Shown in pieces: positions 43,569 to 50,649 of a stretch of DNA of 50,649 nt; the stretch's first letter is position 1, and each line of letters opens with the position of its first letter. The DNA is taken from contig JAGXGM010000025.1 in NCBI GenBank assembly GCA_024636675.1, forward strand, positions 1-50,649, read 5' to 3'. Both the position numbers and the translations under genes were made by a program. The DNA comes from Hydrogenophilales bacterium (GTDB lineage: Bacteria; Pseudomonadota; Gammaproteobacteria; Burkholderiales; Thiobacillaceae). The notes beneath the pieces are model-generated. The model ran no database searches. It was not told the origin of the DNA and was given only the letters and a program-made list of their open reading frames with translations.

Positions 43569-44192
43569 ATGGCGCAATTTTTCAATATTCATGCCGACAA
43601 TCCGCAACCGCGACTGATCCAGCAGGCGGTCGAGGTTCTCAAGCGCGGCGGCGTGATCGTCTATCCCACTGACTCATGCTATGCACTGGGTTGCCAGATC
43701 GGCAACAAGGAGGCGGCCATGCGGCTGTTGTCGGTGCGCGGGCTCGACGGCGGGCACGATCTCACGCTGATCTGCAGCGACTTGTCGGAACTCGGCCGCT
43801 ACGCCCAGGTGGACAATACCCAGTTTCGATTTCTGAAAGCGCACACCCCGGGCGCCTACACCTTCATCCTGCGCGGCACCCGCGAGGTGCCGAAGCGGCT
43901 GCTGCACAAGAAGCACGACACCATCGGCTTGCGGGTGCCCGACCATTCCATCGTGCAGGCGCTGCTGGCCGAACTGGGCGAGCCCATCCTGTCGTCCACG
44001 CTGCTGCTGTACGGCGAGGACGTGCCGCTGACCGAGCCGTGGGAAATTCGCGAACGCCTCGAGCATCTGGTCGATCTGGTCATTGACGGCGGCGCCTGCG
44101 GCCTCACCCCGACCACTGTGGTCGACCTGACCACCGATACGCCGTCTGTGGTGCGCTTCGGCAAGGGCGACACGTCCGATTTCGAAGACTGA
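43569..44192 (+). CDS. yciO: YciO/Sua5-family protein (L-threonylcarbamoyladenylate synthase-like)
   Basis: A 207-aa protein with the YrdC/Sua5 fold. GGVIVYPTDSCYALGCQIGNKEA is the family start, KAHTPGAYTFILRGTREVPKRL gives the nucleotide region, and KHDTIGLRVPDH carries the conserved motif. TsaC-type enzymes make threonylcarbamoyl-AMP for t6A of tRNA. The YciO branch has weak or different activity, so it may be an accessory enzyme. ATG 43569 fits the usual MAQFFNIHADNPQPR start. It lies 23 bases after rnm. Confidence 0.9.
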   Translation: MAQFFNIHADNPQPRLIQQAVEVLKRGGVIVYPTDSCYALGCQIGNKEAAMRLLSVRGLDGGHDLTLICSDLSELGRYAQVDNTQFRFLKAHTPGAYTFILRGTREVPKRLLHKKHDTIGLRVPDHSIVQALLAELGEPILSSTLLLYGEDVPLTEPWEIRERLEHLVDLVIDGGACGLTPTTVVDLTTDTPSVVRFGKGDTSDFED

Positions 44193-44197
44193 AGCGA

Positions 44198-44905
44198 ATG
44201 GAAGAACTCACGCTAATCGGGAAAATCGCCATCTTCGCCTTGCCGGTGATCTTTGCCATCACCCTGCATGAAGCCGCGCACGGTTACGTCGCGCGCTACT
44301 TCGGTGACATGACCGCGGCAGCAGCAGGCCGCGTCACACTCAACCCGCTCAAGCACATCGACCCGGTGGGCACCATCCTGGTGCCGCTGGCGATCCTGCT
44401 GGCCAGCAAGCTGCTGGGCGGCGGCATGATCCTGTTCGGCTGGGCCAAACCGGTTCCGGTCAATTTCGGCAACTTGCGCCGCCCCAAGCAGGACATGCTG
44501 TGGGTCGCTGCCGCCGGTCCCGGTGTGAACTTCGCCATGGCCGTGTTCTGGGCGTTGATGATCCAGCTCGGTCATGCGCTCGGCAACGACTTCGTCAGCG
44601 CGCCGCTGATGCTGATGGGTGCTGCGGGCGTCTTCATCAACGTCATCCTGATGGCCCTGAATCTCCTGCCGCTGCCGCCGCTCGACGGTGGCCGCATTGC
44701 AGTGAGCCTGTTGCCGGTCAAGCAGGCGATCCAGTACTCGCGGCTGGAGCCGTATGGCTTGTTCATCCTGCTCGGCTTGCTGTTCACCGGCATCCTCGGA
44801 TTCATCCTGTGGCCACTCATCAGCCTGTTCATCGGCCTCATCGCGCTCGTCAGCGGCCTTGAACCCGCGCAACTGGTCGGCCTGATCCGGATCGTGCTGT
44901 CCTGA
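44198..44905 (+). CDS. Site-2 protease-family membrane metalloprotease (M50)
   Basis: A 235-aa membrane protein. HEAAH (residues 24-28) is the zinc HExxH motif, and NLLPLPPLDGGR (about residue 155) supplies the third ligand, Asp, in the (N)xxPxxxLDGG pattern. About five or six helices are present. It lacks PDZ and CBS domains, so it belongs to the minimal Rip/SREBP-like group. Such enzymes cut single-pass membrane proteins in the bilayer, often in stress or sporulation signalling. The substrate is unknown. It lies five bases after yciO. Confidence 0.9.
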   Translation: MEELTLIGKIAIFALPVIFAITLHEAAHGYVARYFGDMTAAAAGRVTLNPLKHIDPVGTILVPLAILLASKLLGGGMILFGWAKPVPVNFGNLRRPKQDMLWVAAAGPGVNFAMAVFWALMIQLGHALGNDFVSAPLMLMGAAGVFINVILMALNLLPLPPLDGGRIAVSLLPVKQAIQYSRLEPYGLFILLGLLFTGILGFILWPLISLFIGLIALVSGLEPAQLVGLIRIVLS

Positions 44906-44936
44906 CCTCATCCCTTATCGTTCCCCCTAACCAAAA

Positions 44937-46139
44937 ATGTATTCCGACCGCGTTCTCTCCGGCATGCGCCCCACCGGGCGCCTGCACCTTGGCCATTACC
45001 ATGGCGTCCTCAAAAACTGGCTGCAGTTACAGAACGAATACCAGTGCCTGTTCTTTGTCGCCGACTGGCACGCGCTGACCACGCATTACGACACGCCGCA
45101 GATGATTGAGGAAAACGTGCGCGACATGACGATCGACTGGCTCGCCGCCGGCGTCGATCCGGCGCAGGCCACGCTGTTCGTGCAGTCGCGCGTGATCGAG
45201 CATGCCGAACTCCATCTCTTGCTGTCGATGATGACGCCGCTCGGCTGGCTGGAGCGCGTGCCCACCTACAAGGACCAGCAGGAAAAGTTGAGTGAGAAGG
45301 ACCTTTCGACTTACGGCTTCCTGGGCTACCCGCTGCTGCAGTCTGCCGACATCCTGATCTACCGCGCCAATCGGGTGCCGGTGGGGGAGGATCAGGTGCC
45401 GCACATCGAATTCACCCGCGAAATATGCCGCCGTTTCAATCACCTGTATGGCCGCGAGCCGGGATTCGAGGACAAGGCCCGCGCCGCCGTCAAGAAGCTC
45501 GGCTCGAAAAAGGCCCGCCTCTATGAGGAATGCCGCACCGCCTACCAGGAAAAGGGCGACGACGAGGCGCTGGAGTCGGCCAAGGCACTATTGAACGACG
45601 CGCAGAACCTGTCGATGAACGACCGCGAAAGACTGTTCGGCTACCTCGAGGGGTCCGGCAAGATGATCCTTGTCGAGCCCGAAGCGCTGTTGACCGTGGC
45701 ATCGAAGATGCCTGGGCTGGATGGTCAGAAGATGTCCAAGTCCTACAGCAACACCATTGCCCTGCGCGAAGACCCGGAAGTTATCACCAAGAAAATCCGC
45801 ACCATGCCGACCGATCCCGCGCGCGTGCGCCGCACCGACCCCGGCAATCCCGCCAACTGCCCGGTATGGCAGTTCCACCTGGTGTATTCGGATGACACGA
45901 CCCGCCAGTGGGCTACCGCTGGCTGCACCAGCGCCGGCATCGGCTGCCTCGACTGCAAGCAGCCAGTGATCGATGCCGTGCTGGCCGAACTCGCGCCGAT
46001 TCGTGAACGCGCAGTGTATTATGAGGATAATCCGGATCAGGTGCGCAACATCCTGGCTGATGGCTGCGAGAAGGCGCAGGAACTGGCGCGCGACACCATG
46101 CGTGATGTGCGGGAGGCGATGGGGCTGACGTTCGGATAA
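44937..46139 (+). CDS. trpS: Tryptophanyl-tRNA synthetase
   Basis: A 400-aa class I synthetase. HLGH (in GRLHLGHYHG) and GQKMSKSYSNT are the signature ATP motifs, and GYPLLQSADILIYRA is the tryptophan pocket. It is longer than the 330-residue TrpS of E. coli because of a lysine-rich insertion between the Rossmann halves (about residues 180-240, including KKLGSKKARLYEECRTAYQE). That longer form is common in betaproteobacteria. Four Cys near the C-terminus (CPVWQ...CTSAGIGCLDCKQP) may bind metal. It is the last gene of the rnm operon; scpA, often next, is absent. Confidence 0.93.
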   Translation: MYSDRVLSGMRPTGRLHLGHYHGVLKNWLQLQNEYQCLFFVADWHALTTHYDTPQMIEENVRDMTIDWLAAGVDPAQATLFVQSRVIEHAELHLLLSMMTPLGWLERVPTYKDQQEKLSEKDLSTYGFLGYPLLQSADILIYRANRVPVGEDQVPHIEFTREICRRFNHLYGREPGFEDKARAAVKKLGSKKARLYEECRTAYQEKGDDEALESAKALLNDAQNLSMNDRERLFGYLEGSGKMILVEPEALLTVASKMPGLDGQKMSKSYSNTIALREDPEVITKKIRTMPTDPARVRRTDPGNPANCPVWQFHLVYSDDTTRQWATAGCTSAGIGCLDCKQPVIDAVLAELAPIRERAVYYEDNPDQVRNILADGCEKAQELARDTMRDVREAMGLTFG

Positions 46140-46149
46140 GCGGGGTGTT

Positions 46150-46257
46150 AAGGTCAAGCCCCGTTAAGATTCTCAGGACCGGAGTTGGGAGATATGTTCG
46201 GTGATTAGCGAAAACCGTGGTCTGTCCCTTGTTGTTTGTGTGTTGCGGCTTGACCTT
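46150..46257. repeat. Inverted repeat pair flanking a gene-poor stretch after trpS
   Basis: AAGGTCAAGCC (46150-46160) and GGCTTGACCTT (46247-46257) are exact reverse complements with 86 bases between. They could mark a short mobile-element relic, or a large stem. Nothing codes in the interior. Confidence 0.45.
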
Positions 46258-46340
46258 TTATCCATCGTACCCAGCCTGCGCGAAAGGGCTGAGTTGCGTT
46301 GGACGAAGGCTTCCGGCCACTAAAGCCTTATTATTCCTAA

Positions 46341-46604
46341 ATGCCAAGTATCCCAGACATGCAGAAAATCCATCAATACCTGAAAGACCGGGGTGAGCAG
46401 CTCGATTCCGAAATCGCAGCAGCGACACGAATCCCGCTGGAAGACGTGCGCCGGCATCTGTCCGAACTATCGAAAAGGGGTGACATCATCGCGTGTCACA
46501 CAACACGATTCATCAATGGCAAGAAAATTGAAGGGATGTTGTGCCGGGTCGCAGGCTATACGCCCTCCGTCAGCCCGGGTAGGAAACCCAAGACCCGGTC
46601 ATAG
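46341..46604 (+). CDS. Small winged helix-turn-helix protein
   Basis: An 87-aa protein. The central part (IHQYLKDRGEQLDSEIAAATRIPLEDVRRHLSELSKRGDIIACHTTRFINGKKIEGMLCRVAGY) has the helix-turn-helix and wing of small ArsR- or FaeA-like regulators. A basic C-terminal tail follows (PGRKPKTRS). The ligand and targets are unknown. ATG 46341 and ATG 46359 are both possible; neither has a strong ribosome-binding site. Codon use is less GC-biased than in its neighbours, which, with the gene-poor flanks, hints at acquired DNA. Confidence 0.6.
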   Translation: MPSIPDMQKIHQYLKDRGEQLDSEIAAATRIPLEDVRRHLSELSKRGDIIACHTTRFINGKKIEGMLCRVAGYTPSVSPGRKPKTRS

Positions 46605-46897
46605 GCTGGTCCGGTCGATTTCGACTGTCCTTAGTAATACAAATTCTGGAATTCCCGGTTGCGAGGGTGTTGGGTGGCAGTCCACGCCCGGGTACCAGGA
46701 TGAGCCGATAAGTGTGCGGACTGCCGTCCGTTCCAGTTGCTGTGCCGACTTTAAAGTACGAAGCGAAGTAATCCAGTGTGAGTCAGGCACCAGGCTGTTT
46801 CGCTAGCTACAAACCACACTACCCGGTTGTGTTTCGGCTCTGCATTTAAACTGAATTGCTTCGTTTTGTTCGCAACGACAGGTCGGACGTTGCGCGC
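46605..46897. other. Gene-poor stretch between the winged-helix gene and bcp
   Basis: About 290 bases with no credible gene, no tRNA and no clear repeat. Base composition is more AT-rich than the surroundings. The reading frames seen here are shadows without ribosome-binding sites. It may be the decayed remains of an inserted segment. Confidence 0.4.
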
Positions 46898-47353
46898 TCA
46901 AAGCGTCTTCACAAACTCCAGCACCTCTGCCGCATGCCCCGGTGCCTTCAGCCCGCGCCAGCTCTTCACCAGCTTGCCATTCACGTCGAACACAAAGCTG
47001 CTGCGCTCAACGCCGCGGACCTGCTTGCCGTACATGTTTTTCAGCTTCATCACGCCGAACAGTTCGCAGACGGCTTCGTCCGTGTCGGCCAGCAGGTCGA
47101 ACGGAAATCCAAATTCAGCCTTGAAGCTTTCGTGCGACTTGAGGCTGTCGCGCGAGACGCCGACGACAATCGTATTCGCCTTGGCGAAGTCGCCATACAG
47201 ATCACGGAATTCCTGACCTTCGAGCGTGCAGCCGGATGTATTATCCTTGGGATAGAAATAGACGACGACGTTCTGGCCGCTATGGTCGGACAGTTTGAAG
47301 GTTGCATTGCCGGTAGATGGCAGTTCGAAATCAGTGATGACGGGTTCGCTCAT
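46898..47353 (-). CDS. bcp: Peroxiredoxin Bcp/PrxQ (thiol peroxidase)
   Basis: A 151-aa peroxiredoxin. The peroxidatic Cys is C42 in YPKDNTSGCTLEGQEFRD, and GVSRDSLKSHESFKAEFGFPFDLLAD is the family motif. The resolving Cys that typical E. coli Bcp has five residues after the peroxidatic one is missing (CTLEGQ); the only other Cys is C96. The enzyme is therefore a 1-Cys type or uses C96. It reduces hydroperoxides with thioredoxin or glutaredoxin. trxB lies two genes upstream on the same strand. Confidence 0.92.
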   Translation of the reverse strand: MSEPVITDFELPSTGNATFKLSDHSGQNVVVYFYPKDNTSGCTLEGQEFRDLYGDFAKANTIVVGVSRDSLKSHESFKAEFGFPFDLLADTDEAVCELFGVMKLKNMYGKQVRGVERSSFVFDVNGKLVKSWRGLKAPGHAAEVLEFVKTL

Positions 47354-47366
47354 GGGGGTCTCTCTA

Positions 47367-48029
47367 TTAACGTGACGAAGATTTCAATAACACGATAACG
47401 GCGCCGGCGCCGCCGTCGACGGTGCGTTCCTGGCAGAACGCGAGTACGTCTTCTCGCTGGGTGAGCCAGTGGCGCACCTTGTTCTTCAGTACCGGCAGGC
47501 GGTTCTTCGAGCCGTGGCCTTTGCCATGGATGATCCGGACGCAGCGCCGGTCGTCCTTCAAGCAGCGGTTGAGGAAGGCGGCGAGCGCAATCCGCGCTTC
47601 GTCGCCGGTGTGGCCGTGCAGGTCCAGTTCACCCTGGATCACCCAGCCGCCGCGCCGCAGTTTCCGCAGCGCAGCAGTCGGCACGCCGGGGCGCGAGAAA
47701 ACCAGCTCTTCGCCGGTGGAAATCGCCGCTTCCCAATCCCATGGATCAGCCAGCGCATCGACCAGGACTTGCTGCTCGTCGCGCAGGCGCTGGCGGGCGA
47801 TGGGCTTGGGGCGCGGCCGCGCAATCTCTGCGCGGTTGGCGGGGGGCAGGGGAACGGCGTCGGCGACGGCACGGCGAAACAGCATGGCGCCGTCTTCCTG
47901 TGCCTTGGGCTTATGCGGTGCCTGGCGAAGCGAGACCGGCGCTGCGGACTGCTCGCGCAACGCGCGGCGCATGCGGGCCAGCGCCTCGAACGAGGCGGGG
48001 GCGAGCGCACTGCCGCGGGCGCGCTTCAT
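47367..48029 (-). CDS. Smr-domain protein (endonuclease-like)
   Basis: A 220-aa protein. A basic N-terminal extension of about 125 residues precedes the Smr domain with LDLHGHTGDEARIALAAFL, then VRIIHGKGHGS, and GGAGAVIVLLK near the end. These LDxH and HGxG motifs form the nicking-endonuclease or RNA-binding site. Such SmrA/SmrB-like proteins in gammaproteobacteria cut mRNA at collided ribosomes. The N-terminal part resembles SmrA-type proteins. It lies 13 bases upstream of bcp on the minus strand. Confidence 0.85.
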   Translation of the reverse strand: MKRARGSALAPASFEALARMRRALREQSAAPVSLRQAPHKPKAQEDGAMLFRRAVADAVPLPPANRAEIARPRPKPIARQRLRDEQQVLVDALADPWDWEAAISTGEELVFSRPGVPTAALRKLRRGGWVIQGELDLHGHTGDEARIALAAFLNRCLKDDRRCVRIIHGKGHGSKNRLPVLKNKVRHWLTQREDVLAFCQERTVDGGAGAVIVLLKSSSR

Positions 48030-48058
48030 GCCGGATCACCGTCTGGCCCGGGCTGCGC

Positions 48059-50649
<2,591 letters not shown>

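Overview
The window looks like a chromosomal segment of a GC-rich betaproteobacterium. The order rpmF-plsX-fabH-fabD-fabG-acpP-fabF-pabB-pabC-mltG-tmk-holB-pilZ-tatD, the rne/rluC/HAD/Rieske/sppA neighbourhood, the yciB-yciI-bolA-ppiC block and a two-subunit pyruvate carboxylase suggest the Nitrosomonadales/Thiobacillus side of the class. That assignment is an inference from gene order and protein style; no search was run. The window starts inside rne and ends inside ftsK.

Layout. 1-4579: start of rne (minus), then an overlapping plus-strand operon rluC, HAD phosphatase, Rieske protein, sppA and a Rof-like Rho modulator, followed by a RIO-type kinase. 4588-10753: dbpA with a promoter almost on its start codon, then minus-strand genes for an RsmI-like methyltransferase, Maf, and pyruvate carboxylase subunits B and A. 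10788-22810: a long plus-strand operon behind a near-consensus sigma-70 promoter. It holds yceD, rpmF, the fatty-acid synthesis genes, two folate genes, mltG, tmk, holB, pilZ and tatD, mostly with 4-base overlaps. 22858-28333: minus-strand tcdA, a secreted HbpS/GlcG-like protein, and the heat-shock genes grpE, dnaK, dnaJ with two good sigma-32 promoters.

28434-37061: tRNA-Ser(GGA), then an 8.5 kb integrated element bounded by a 14-bp direct repeat of the tRNA 3' end. All its genes run on the minus strand: tyrosine integrase, unknown 231-aa protein, AlpA-like regulator, primase-like protein, DUF3631-type ATPase, several small proteins, an HK97-fold-like capsid protein, a GT-A glycosyltransferase and two small terminal ORFs. 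I see no terminase, portal, protease or tail gene. This is the most unusual part of the window: a phage-satellite-like element with one structural gene, a strongly structured intergenic RNA region behind it, and paired octamer repeats at both ends.

37088-50649: ordinary chromosome again. It holds a GT2 glycosyltransferase, a TVP38/DedA-like membrane protein and an ArnT-like transferase; a divergent Hfq; ppiC-bolA-yciI-yciB; a PHP nuclease, yciO, an M50 protease and trpS; a small winged-helix protein in a gene-poor patch; then bcp, smr, trxB and the first 508 codons of ftsK.
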